Shown here one piece after another: positions 16,801 to 22,767 of a DNA stretch of 24,200 nt. The notes under the pieces are model-generated. The model searched no databases and had not been told where the DNA came from. It worked only from the letters and a program-made list of their open reading frames with translations. A program made the position numbers and the translations under genes. This stretch comes from Cesiribacter sp. GTDB lineage: Bacteria > Bacteroidota > Bacteroidia > Cytophagales > Cyclobacteriaceae. The stretch's first letter is position 1. Each line of letters opens with the position of its first letter. Where the stretch lies: positions 1 to 24,200 of the forward strand of contig JASLAE010000207.1 of the NCBI GenBank assembly GCA_030147305.1, in the 5' to 3' direction.

Positions 16801-17132
16801 TGGAGGCTTTGCGTGCGGCAACCCTGAACGGGGCAGAATACATTGGCATGGGAGCTGAAATCGGTTCTCTGGAAGTGGGTAAACTTGCCGACCTGATTGT
16901 GCTGGATGCTAACCCCCTGGAGAACATCCAGAACAGTGAGCAGGTACGCTATACCATGGTCAATGGCCGTCTATACGATGCCGCTACCATGGCAGAAACG
17001 GGAAATCACTCCCGCCAGCCTGGCAGGTTCTTCTGGGAAAACAGCAAGACTGCCACCGCTTATGAGTGGCACGAAGGAACCGATACCCGCACCGATGGCA
17101 TTGCCGGCGAGCACTGCACCTGTCGCCACTAA
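13848..17132 (+). CDS. Exported TolB-like beta-propeller/amidohydrolase fusion protein
   Basis: The 1094-residue protein starts with a signal peptide (about 1-23, ending AMA before Q24), so it acts in the periplasm or at the surface. Residues about 45-640 carry many WD40/PD40-type blades with repeated SPDG-like turns (ISPDGREIVF, FSPNGQYISY, SSDGRYLVY, FSPDGKHLVY), as in TolB-like propellers. Residues about 660-1060 form a metal-dependent amidohydrolase: DVHAH (715-719, His717 and His719), SVKSYN (Lys813), GHTGIEH (855-861, His856 and His861), and LGAHGQLQGLGAHWE (His962 and His971), then the usual EVGKLADLIVLD end. This whole-protein arrangement is familiar from Bacteroidota genomes. The substrate is unknown; a peptide or cyclic amide is plausible. 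The C-terminus ends in CTCRH, an odd Cys/His tail. A strong terminator follows. Confidence 0.93.
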   Translation: MNKRTYLSGFLAVMLGLSSPAMAQEKPKWEVDSARGPQKEITITTDEGTWMSLDISPDGREIVFDMLGDLYIMPISGGKAKLLKGGRAYEVQPRFSPNGQYISYTSDKGGGDNIWIMKRDGSAAKQVTKESFRLLNNAVWTPDSEYLIARKHFTNTRSLGAGEIWMYHRSGGSGVQLTKRKNDQQDAGEPVAAPDGKWVYYSEDMSGGSTFEYNKDPNGQIYIIRRVDRNTGEIENVVTGNGGSVRPVISPDGNHLAFVRRVRTKSVLFIYDLKTGEQWPVYDGLNHDQQEAWAIFGVYPNFAWTPDNQNIVIWAGGKINRINVATQQLTNIPFEATATHAISEAVRHEHNKEGISPEQFTARAIRHAVTSPDGKTLVFNAAGYLYKKELPNGTPVRLTGSREFEFYPSFSSDGRYLVYTTWDDENGGAIMKLDLRSKKPRTVKLSAEKGFYTEPRFSPDGKHLVYSKESGNSHMGYAHGKKAGIYTMPAEGGKAVLLHKKGFSPLFNASSDRIFFTGREGEMYAFKSVDLKGTEEQTHYTSKYTDQFYPSPDNKWIAFVELFKGYVAPFTTNGSGLELSGDTKAVPVARFTRDAGSSIHWSADSKSINWVLGDEYFSNELRNRFNFVAGAPDSLPAIDTTGTKIGLQLKTDIPSGKVAFTNARIISMKGDEIIEGGTLVVEGNRIIAVGKGVTVPADAKVIDATGKTIMPGLVDVHAHLGTFRLGMSPQKQWSYYANLAYGVTTTHDPSSTTEMVFSQSEAVRSGAMVGPRIYSTGTILYGADGNFKAVVNDLDDARSHLRRLKAVGGFSVKSYNQPRREQRQQIIQAARELDMSVYPEGGSTFFHNMSMILDGHTGIEHNIPVAPLYKDVIELWKASKSGYTPTLIVNYGGNSGEYYWYQKTNAWEKERLLRFTPRSIIDGRSRRVTLVPDEEYEGGHLATSRGCKALTDAGVKVNLGAHGQLQGLGAHWELWMLQQGGMSNLEALRAATLNGAEYIGMGAEIGSLEVGKLADLIVLDANPLENIQNSEQVRYTMVNGRLYDAATMAETGNHSRQPGRFFWENSKTATAYEWHEGTDTRTDGIAGEHCTCRH

Positions 17133-17158
17133 TCGATTCAATCAAACGTCCAATATTA

Positions 17159-17187
17159 GCCACCCCTTTAACAGGGGTGGCTTTTTT
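17159..17187 (+). terminator. Strong intrinsic terminator after the amidohydrolase gene
   Basis: GCCACCCC (17159-17166) pairs perfectly with GGGGTGGC (17174-17181) around a 7-base loop and is followed by six T. It lies 26 bases after the stop codon, so the next gene needs its own promoter. Confidence 0.95.
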
Positions 17188-17315
17188 GCTGTTATACAAT
17201 GCAATTTAGCCCGCTGGCAAAAGTGTCATCTATAACAAATCATGCTTAAGCAGAACTCTGGAAAACTTGATTAAATTACTGTCGGGATTCTCAGAACCCT
17301 TATTTAGCAGAAGCA

Positions 17316-17819
17316 ATGCTCCCAGATGACGACGACCCTTTACGCCCCGAGCAAAAACCCCTTTTCCTGAAAGGCAGAGAAATTTATGATCTGACCACAC
17401 AGATCGTTGCCCTGATTCCGGAGGAGAATGATATGCTGCAAAACTTCAAGATGTTTATGCTGGAAGATGCCGCCTTGCTAAGCGTTAAAGTTGTTGGGGC
17501 CGAAGCAGCACAGCTGTATGATATTAAAATGGAATGCGCGACCCTGATCCGGAAAGCGGGCCGGGATATGCTTGCGCACTGCAGCAGCCTGGAAATGTTT
17601 GGCTTTAAAGAAACGCACTACCTGCACCTTATCCGCGAAGCCATTGAAGAATACAGGCTTATGTTCATTGACTGGGTGCAGGAGTTTGATCCCTGGGATT
17701 ACGAAATCGACCGCTGGGGCTTATTCAACCCTCCCGGCATTCACCCCGATGATCATGACCCAGACGATGATCTTCCCTTTGATGATCTGGACCTGCCTTT
17801 TGACGATGATAGAGAATAA
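17316..17819 (+). CDS. Uncharacterised helical protein with an acidic repeat tail
   Basis: This 167-residue protein has no signal peptide. Its start is acidic (DDDD at 4-7). Residues about 15-125 look like four amphipathic helices (LFLKGREIYDLTTQIVALIP, FMLEDAALLSVKVVGAEAA, YDIKMECATLIRKAGRDML, YLHLIREAIEEYRLMFIDWV), suggesting a four-helix bundle. The stretch FDPWDYEIDRWGLFNPPG (124-141) is rich in Trp and Pro and looks conserved. The tail is almost all Asp, Pro and Phe with a tandem repeat LPFDDLDLPFDDD (153-165). I do not recognise a characterised family. It stands alone between a strong terminator and the tRNA-Lys array. Steady codon use and a helical core argue that it is a real gene. 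Confidence 0.75.
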   Translation: MLPDDDDPLRPEQKPLFLKGREIYDLTTQIVALIPEENDMLQNFKMFMLEDAALLSVKVVGAEAAQLYDIKMECATLIRKAGRDMLAHCSSLEMFGFKETHYLHLIREAIEEYRLMFIDWVQEFDPWDYEIDRWGLFNPPGIHPDDHDPDDDLPFDDLDLPFDDDRE

Positions 17820-17866
17820 CCCAATAAAACCAAAAAGCCCAGTGACAACCGTCCGAGACTTTTAAC

Positions 17867-17955
17867 GATCCCGCTCATATTCGAACTGCCCAGGTCTCGG
17901 CAGACCGGCAGCGACCCGGGACCCATATAATAAAAATTGTATTGATCTACCAGCA
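17867..17955 (-). pseudogene. Decayed tRNA-Lys copy A with a 29-base hairpin insert
   Basis: The minus strand aligns with the intact tRNA-Lys at 18122-18194 over the 3' acceptor (CGGGATC), T-loop (TTCGAAT), variable region, anticodon arm and part of the D-loop (CTGGTAGA). The 5' acceptor half is lost, T-stem pairing is broken, and the anticodon arm has an extra base and a mismatch. A 29-base insert (17886-17914) lies between the 5' strand of the T-stem and the T-loop. It folds on itself: CTGCC/GGCAG and GGTCT/AGACC around loop CGGC. Its terminator position (about 17830-17864) is also degraded. It cannot make a working tRNA. Confidence 0.8.
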
Positions 17956-17967
17956 TCATAAAAATTG

Positions 17968-18002
17968 AAAAAGCCTCTAAATGAATATCTAGAGGCTTTT
18001 TT
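17968..18002 (-). terminator. Terminator of the tRNA-Lys copy B unit
   Basis: AAAAAGCCTCT (17968-17978) pairs with AGAGGCTTTTT (17991-18001), a perfect 11-bp stem with a 12-base loop and, on the minus strand, a T-rich end. It has the same position and core (GCCTCT) as the terminator of the intact tRNA unit, evidence that whole units were duplicated. Confidence 0.8.
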
Positions 18003-18004
18003 GT

Positions 18005-18077
18005 GATCCCGCTGGGATTCGAACAGCGCGGCTGCCGCCCAGCACCCATACATTAAAAGTATATTATTCTACCAGCT
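18005..18077 (-). pseudogene. Decayed tRNA-Lys copy B with a 14-base hairpin insert
   Basis: The 3' acceptor, the T-stem strands CTGGG/CCCAG and the T-loop are identical to the intact gene. The anticodon arm (ATATA-CTTTTAA-TGTAT) still presents TTT. A 14-base self-complementary insert (18024-18037, for example CAGC/GCTG around GCG) separates the 5' T-stem strand from the T-loop, the same place as in copy A. The 5' acceptor strand and D-stem 5' strand are replaced by A/T-rich sequence, so no acceptor stem can form. Confidence 0.82.
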
Positions 18078-18088
18078 TCTTTTAAATA

Positions 18089-18120
18089 AAAAAGCCTCTG
18101 AAAATATTCAGAGGCTTTTT
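18089..18120 (-). terminator. Terminator of tRNA-Lys
   Basis: AAAAAGCCTCTGA (18089-18101) pairs with TCAGAGGCTTTTT (18108-18120), a perfect 13-bp stem with a 6-base loop. On the minus strand it begins directly after the tRNA-Lys 3' end and ends in a T run. Confidence 0.9.
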
Positions 18121-18121
18121 G

Positions 18122-18194
18122 TGATCCCGCTGGGATTCGAACCCAGGACCCATACATTAAAAGTGTATTGCTCTACCAGCTGAGCTACGGAATC
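18122..18194 (-). tRNA. trnK: tRNA-Lys (anticodon UUU)
   Basis: The 73-nt minus-strand sequence forms a full cloverleaf. The acceptor GATTCCG/CGGGATC has one G-T pair; discriminator A is at 18122. The D-stem is GCTC/GAGC with loop AGCTGGTA. The anticodon stem ATACA/TGTAT has loop CTTTTAA, placing anticodon TTT at 18161-18159. The T-stem is CTGGG/CCCAG with loop TTCGAAT. CCA is not encoded. It is the only intact member of a four-unit array on this strand. Confidence 0.97.
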
Positions 18195-18211
18195 ATTACT
18201 TTTGTGGCTTT

Positions 18212-18292
18212 TACCGGATTCGCCCTAGACAGACATACATTAAAACTGTATAGCTCTATCGCACCGGCGAACCGCAGCTGAGCTACGGAATC
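18212..18292 (-). pseudogene. Decayed tRNA-Lys copy D with an enlarged D-loop
   Basis: The 5' acceptor (GATTCCG), D-stem (GCTC/GAGC) and anticodon arm (ATACA-GTTTTAA-TGTAT, still TTT) match the intact gene. The D-loop base after AGCTG is replaced by 16 bases (18259-18274) that can fold as TCGC/GCGA or CGG-CGAA-CCG. The T-arm and 3' acceptor keep the right length but no longer pair. It is the promoter-proximal unit of the array, so it is probably still transcribed. Confidence 0.78.
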
Positions 18293-18343
18293 AGAAAAAA
18301 ACAGGGCCGTCTTTTTAGAGAGCCCCGCTTGCTTATCGCGTTG

Positions 18344-18374
18344 CAAAGGTAGGAACTCAACATGAAATTGCAAA
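18344..18374 (-). promoter_or_regulatory. Promoter of the tRNA-Lys array, perfect Bacteroidota consensus
   Basis: On the minus strand TTTG (18374-18371) is followed after exactly 19 bases by TACCTTTG (18351-18344). The predicted transcript starts about 45 bases before copy D and runs through copy D into the intact tRNA. The -33 box lies inside the first codons of the divergent TPR-SH3 gene. Confidence 0.85.
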
Positions 18375-19084
18375 ACATCGTCTTTATATTTCTGCTTTTT
18401 TCTCTGCTGGCACCCACTGCGCGGGCACAGCAAACGGATGCTGTCCTGCAGCAGGCAGACGCTCTTTTTGAACAGCGTGCTTATACAGAGGCACTTCCTC
18501 TTTACCAGCAACTACTGGATGAAAACCAGGCCTCACCCGCCATGTTGCTGCGCATGGCCTTCATACACGAAGGGCTTGGCCATGCGCCTGAAGCGCTCTA
18601 CCTCTTAAACCTCTACTATCGCGAAACCTCCGACGAAGAAGCTGCCACCCGTATTAAGGAGCTGGCCGGCCGGCATGACCTCAGCGGCTATGATATTATT
18701 GAAGAAGAATATCTGCGGAGCCTGGTGCGGCGATACCAGCTGCCCATTGTGCTTACCCTGCTCATCCTTAGCCTGATGCTGACAAGCCTGATTGTATACC
18801 GGCAGCTGCGCTACCACCACCGCTCAGTGATCACTTCTTTATTCCTGCTGGTGCTGCTCGGAGGACTGATGTATTTTGTGAACTTCAGGCCCTCCTACTC
18901 TAAAGGTATCCTGATGCAGGACAACACTTACCTGATGCGGGGACCATCGGCTGGTGCAGGTGTGCTTACCCAACTGAAGGCAGGCCACCGGCTGGAGGTG
19001 ATAGGCCAGGAAGATGTGTGGATTAAAGTGATCTGGAACAATGAAGTTGCCTACATCAGAGCCCCGTACATCCGCACGGTCTGA
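18362..19084 (+). CDS. TPR and SH3-domain membrane protein (BatE-like)
   Basis: This 240-residue protein has a signal peptide (about 1-22, ending ARA before Q23). TPR-like helices follow at about 24-105 (LQQADALFEQRAYTEALPLY, PAMLLRMAFIHEGLGHAPEA). Two membrane helices lie at about 127-147 and 156-174. A C-terminal bacterial SH3 domain spans about 183-238 (LMRGPSAGAGVLTQLKAGHR, VIGQEDVWIKVIWNNEVAYI). The order TPR, two membrane helices, SH3 is that of BatE proteins of the Bacteroides aerotolerance operon, but no BatA-D or MoxR gene is nearby, so this may be a stand-alone relative. The SH3 domain probably faces the periplasm. Its ATG lies in the tRNA-Lys promoter, so the two transcription units start back to back. 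Confidence 0.85.
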   Translation: MKLQNIVFIFLLFSLLAPTARAQQTDAVLQQADALFEQRAYTEALPLYQQLLDENQASPAMLLRMAFIHEGLGHAPEALYLLNLYYRETSDEEAATRIKELAGRHDLSGYDIIEEEYLRSLVRRYQLPIVLTLLILSLMLTSLIVYRQLRYHHRSVITSLFLLVLLGGLMYFVNFRPSYSKGILMQDNTYLMRGPSAGAGVLTQLKAGHRLEVIGQEDVWIKVIWNNEVAYIRAPYIRTV

Positions 19085-19143
19085 GTTATGATTTCGACAA
19101 GCGGTACCATCTGGCAAAGTTGCCCTGATCGCTTTGGCCTGAA

Positions 19144-19950
19144 TTATTTAAAAGGTGAATCGGGTTCTTTGGCCATTTTGTTGTAGACCAGCTTATCCAT
19201 TATACCCGGCATCCATTTATTGAGAAAAACCGCCAGCTTGCCTTCTGTGGTGAGCACAAGATCCCGTTTTCTGCTTTGCAGGGCTTTATAAGTTGCTTCC
19301 GCCACGGTTTCGGCCGACATCATTTTACCTTCTTCGCGTGGCGATTTGCCTTGTGGGGTTCCGGTAGCTGTAAGCGCAACATTGCGAATGTTGGAAGCTG
19401 TAAACCCCGGGCGTACCACCAACACTTGTACTCCCCGGTGCATTACTTCTGTGCGCAGCGCTTCAAAGAAACCTTCCTGTGCGTATTTAGAGGCTGTATA
19501 AGCAGTACGGGCTGGTGTACCCCGCCTGCCATTGATGGAAGAAATGCCTATGATGGCGCCTTTGTATTGCAGTAGATAGGGCAGTGCGTATTTCACAGCA
19601 TAAACACTGCCGTAGAAATTAATGTCCATTACCTGGCGGAACACATCCAGCTGCAGCTCTTCAAACAGTGCCCGCATGGAAATGCCTGCATTACAAATGA
19701 GCACATCCAGACGGCCATACTGTTTAAGGGTCTCTGCCACCATGCGCTGGTTATCTTCCTCCCGGGCAGCATCGGCCTGGATGGCCAATATGCTGATATC
19801 CTGCTGCTCCAGCTGCTGACGGGCTTCTGCCAGTTTTTCGTTATTTCTCCCGGTAATTACCACTCTGGCACCTTTGCGTCCCCATTCCTGCGCCAGGGCC
19901 AACCCTATACCGGAGGTGCCACCGGTAATTAATACTACTTCTGCTTGCAT
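19144..19950 (-). CDS. Short-chain dehydrogenase/reductase
   Basis: This 268-residue protein is of the classical SDR family, an NAD(P)-dependent oxidoreductase. It has the cofactor motif TGGTSGIG (9-16), ADAA near residues 59-62 contacting the adenine, NAG (87-89), Asn111, and the catalytic Ser138, Tyr151 and Lys155 (YTASK), so the active-site tetrad is complete. Gly33-Arg35 after the second strand (ITGRNN) suggests NADP preference, which is inference. The C-terminal ~45 residues are longer than the minimal fold and hydrophobic (VFLNKWMPGIMDKLVYNKM), as in SDRs that sit at membranes or act on lipids. It is convergent with the TPR-SH3 gene and downstream of the T9SS cargo gene on the same strand, but has its own promoter. 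Confidence 0.92.
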   Translation of the reverse strand: MQAEVVLITGGTSGIGLALAQEWGRKGARVVITGRNNEKLAEARQQLEQQDISILAIQADAAREEDNQRMVAETLKQYGRLDVLICNAGISMRALFEELQLDVFRQVMDINFYGSVYAVKYALPYLLQYKGAIIGISSINGRRGTPARTAYTASKYAQEGFFEALRTEVMHRGVQVLVVRPGFTASNIRNVALTATGTPQGKSPREEGKMMSAETVAEATYKALQSRKRDLVLTTEGKLAVFLNKWMPGIMDKLVYNKMAKEPDSPFK

Positions 19951-19954
19951 GCTG

Positions 19955-19985
19955 CAAAGTTACTAAAAATAGTAGCTCGCTCAAG
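19955..19985 (-). promoter_or_regulatory. Promoter of the SDR gene, almost leaderless
   Basis: The minus strand has CTTG (19985-19982), 19 bases, then TAACTTTG (19962-19955). Only four bases separate the -7 box from the ATG at 19950, so transcription should begin at or within a few bases of the start codon. Confidence 0.65.
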
Positions 19986-22695
19986 GACAGACCATGCCCC
20001 CAGCCTGATCTCCCAAAGAAAGGGTTAAGGGGCTTCGGTACTCCATGCTGGTATATTTGAGAAGATAATAGTAGGTGCCTGCACCCTGCCCATCGCCATC
20101 CCATTTAAAGTTGCGTTCATTGCTCTCGTATAGCAGCCTGCCCCAGCGGTTATAGATCCTTACATATTCAAACTGATTGTTGCAGGCATCTTCCGGCAGA
20201 TTGGTGATTTCGAAATACTGATTGCACTGGTCTCCATTAGGACTGAAGAAGTTCACATACTGCACCCGATCCCAATCCTGAGGCCTGTCTTTCAGTAGTA
20301 CCTGTACGGAAACAGTATCCGCTTTCTGATCGAAACATGAGTTATCGTTCACACTAAAGTTGAAGGTGATGAGCGCTTCCGGAGCTCCCATTAAAAGCTC
20401 ACAGGCAGCCGCAAAGTTAAGCAGGGAGCTTACCTCACCACCAGTGCCGCTTACATCCTGCCAGTCATAGGGAACGTCTCCCAGTGCTGTTTGCACACTC
20501 TCTAACCGCAGCAGCAGGTTGTCTGAACGGTTGGCATCTATACCACGGAGTAAAATACTTAACTCATCGCCAACCGCTACTTCATAAGGGCTGGTCTGGT
20601 TTATTTCGCCTGTAGGATGAGCACTGATGCTTGGTGGAGCATTTTCAGGAAAACGCACCACCAGCTGCACCGTAATGGTATCGGACAGGGATGTTTTACA
20701 TTCTGCTGCGTCTACAGTGATAAAGTGGAGAATGAATTCATCTTTATCGGCAGCCACAAGCTGTGCACAGGCAGGATCCCAGGCAAAATTGCCTGTCACA
20801 ACCCCCGCTCCCGAGGCATCCTCAAAGGTCATGCCCCAATCCTGCAGGTTAAAATCCTTACCCATTGCCCGTAGGTAGAGCTGATCCTGTTCCTGATCTG
20901 TTGCCCGCACTGCAAAGGCTACCGGATCGCCATACATAACCTCTTCCGCAAGCATATTTTGTGCGGGTATGGCCTGGTAATTGTTTAGAGATGTACGCAC
21001 ATCAGGGGGTATGTTACCTGGCATGACTACAGAAAAATCTACCAGGTAGGTAGCCTCTTCATGCTGGTCGCACTCAGGGGCATCATCGAGCGTAAACAGG
21101 AAACTAAATTTATCACGCTGCCCAAAATCACGCCCGCTGCTGCAGGTTGCATCCCAGTGAACGCCATAGCGTATCCTTCTTCCACCATCTGCCTCCAGCC
21201 TGTCCTCCAGCAGGTTAAAACTAAAGCCCCATTCTTCGGCATTAAAGCCCTGGGCTACCCAGGCAAAATCAAGCGCATCACCATCAATATCGAAGCCTTC
21301 GATAACAAAATCGTAGGCACGCCCCTCCTGCACCACAGGTATTGAATAGCTTGCCGACCGGATGGGTTCCCTGTCCGGAATATTCAGCAGGTATGCAGGT
21401 TCATTGTCCGGAACATCAAAATCTACCCTCACCCTTAGCGTATCGGTAAGCGGCATTGAGCAAACATCGTCATAGGCCACCACATCGAACAGATAAGGTT
21501 GTCCGAAAATGGGCGGGCATTGGGGCAAACACATCTGCAAAAACAGTTCTGGCTGCTGTGATGTTACCACGCCCTGTTGTATAGAGAGCTGGATGGCGCT
21601 GGCATCCGCAAAATTGCGCGGTATTACGCGAAACCTGAGCCGTTCCGTAAAACCATCTTCCTGCTGTATATCTGCATCCGTCACCTTCAGACTCAGGCAG
21701 CGTTCTGCGGCGGCAGGGTCAAAATCTGCCTCTGTAACTTTAATGGAATCCTGGAAAATCTGACCATTTTGTTTTTCTGCAATCAATAAAGGCGGAAAGT
21801 CTTCTCCCGGCACATCATACACCAGCATCTGAAAATCACGGCGCACTTCCCCTATTTTTATACCGTCCCGATATTCTTCAGCCTTTACTGAAAAAACAAA
21901 AAGACCGGTTTGACTAGGCTTCACCCGCAGAAAACCATCGCTGTTGATATTGAGTGCTGGGTCGCCCGGCACCATATTGGTAACACTGTATCCCGGCCGC
22001 CAGATCACCTGCGGATAAGGAGCAGGATAAGGGGTTGATGGAATAGGCATATCGGGTGTACTATAGCCAGCCAGCGGTGCTGCCAGGCTGTATACCAGCG
22101 AATCACCATCTGGATCGCTGCCTCTGAAATCGAAATAAAATGGATACCCGAGCCGGGCAAAGTCGCTCAGGGGAGGGAACAGCCTGGGAGATGAGTTGAT
22201 AAATTCCTCACCATTCCTGACCACCGGCGGAAACTCCAGGTAAAAGGTCTGACCGGCTGCGTCGGGACTTTCAATGTTGCTGATGATATTGTTACGACAG
22301 CAGCGTTCATAGCTTACATAATAACCCTCGGCGTCACTAAAATCATACGAGTTCAGGATCACACTGGTCTCGTAGACAACCTTGCTGGTTACAAGCTGAG
22401 CAATCGCACAGGCGGGGTTTGTATAAGGCACTGCTACCCGACTAAAATAAGGCAGGTTTACAGACATAATAAGTCTGTCGTTCCGTTTGCTCCAGATGAA
22501 GACCTGTGCGTTGGGATCAATTGCGCCCGGGTTACCATTAACATCGTCGTTATACAGGATAAGGCGAAGCCTGTAACGATTTCCCTGCTCATGTAACAGT
22601 TCAAATTCTCCACCAACAATGTGGGTAGCAAAAATTGGACTGGACACTAAAAGTAAAAAAACCAGCAATGACCAAAAAATACTCTTTTTTCCCAT
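19981..22695 (-). CDS. Large T9SS-exported protein with a type B (CHU_C) sorting domain
   Basis: This 904-residue protein has a signal peptide (about 1-23, ending IFA before THIVGGEF). The first part (about 24-300) has the features of a common Bacteroidota gliding-associated extracellular family: HIVGGEFELL, and YERCCRNNIISNI near 128-140. The middle is a series of beta-sandwich repeats with calcium-site-like turns (SDPDGDSLVYS, GFDIDGDALDF, DANRSDNLLLR) and paired cysteines, likely an adhesin stalk. Residues from about 811 match the gliding-motility-associated C-terminal domain: NFFSPNGDQCN, VRIYNRWGRLLYES, KWDGDGQGAGTYYYLLKY. This directs type IX secretion and surface attachment (type B). 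After that core the protein ends in an unusual tail, LSLGDQAGGMVCP. No ligand can be inferred. Confidence 0.9.
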   Translation of the reverse strand: MGKKSIFWSLLVFLLLVSSPIFATHIVGGEFELLHEQGNRYRLRLILYNDDVNGNPGAIDPNAQVFIWSKRNDRLIMSVNLPYFSRVAVPYTNPACAIAQLVTSKVVYETSVILNSYDFSDAEGYYVSYERCCRNNIISNIESPDAAGQTFYLEFPPVVRNGEEFINSSPRLFPPLSDFARLGYPFYFDFRGSDPDGDSLVYSLAAPLAGYSTPDMPIPSTPYPAPYPQVIWRPGYSVTNMVPGDPALNINSDGFLRVKPSQTGLFVFSVKAEEYRDGIKIGEVRRDFQMLVYDVPGEDFPPLLIAEKQNGQIFQDSIKVTEADFDPAAAERCLSLKVTDADIQQEDGFTERLRFRVIPRNFADASAIQLSIQQGVVTSQQPELFLQMCLPQCPPIFGQPYLFDVVAYDDVCSMPLTDTLRVRVDFDVPDNEPAYLLNIPDREPIRSASYSIPVVQEGRAYDFVIEGFDIDGDALDFAWVAQGFNAEEWGFSFNLLEDRLEADGGRRIRYGVHWDATCSSGRDFGQRDKFSFLFTLDDAPECDQHEEATYLVDFSVVMPGNIPPDVRTSLNNYQAIPAQNMLAEEVMYGDPVAFAVRATDQEQDQLYLRAMGKDFNLQDWGMTFEDASGAGVVTGNFAWDPACAQLVAADKDEFILHFITVDAAECKTSLSDTITVQLVVRFPENAPPSISAHPTGEINQTSPYEVAVGDELSILLRGIDANRSDNLLLRLESVQTALGDVPYDWQDVSGTGGEVSSLLNFAAACELLMGAPEALITFNFSVNDNSCFDQKADTVSVQVLLKDRPQDWDRVQYVNFFSPNGDQCNQYFEITNLPEDACNNQFEYVRIYNRWGRLLYESNERNFKWDGDGQGAGTYYYLLKYTSMEYRSPLTLSLGDQAGGMVCP

Positions 22696-22750
22696 ATGTG
22701 TAATATATGTAAATTTTCATACCAGTACCTTCCCCTAGTGTGAAAAATTG

Positions 22751-22758
22751 TAAATTTG
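22751..22758 (+). promoter_or_regulatory. -7 promoter box for rlmD, very short leader
   Basis: TAAATTTG matches TAnnTTTG and ends nine bases before the ATG at 22768. A TTG at 22756 in the same frame lies inside the box and cannot be a start on a transcript made from here. No -33 TTTG is at the normal spacing. Confidence 0.55.
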
Positions 22759-22767
22759 CAGCTGCGC

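Noticed and set aside
17867..18292. Repeated tRNA-Lys 3' ends as attachment sites of an integrated element
   Set aside because: The copies extend through the anticodon arm and terminators, are spaced by about one unit length, and contain no integrase or cargo, so tandem duplication explains them better.
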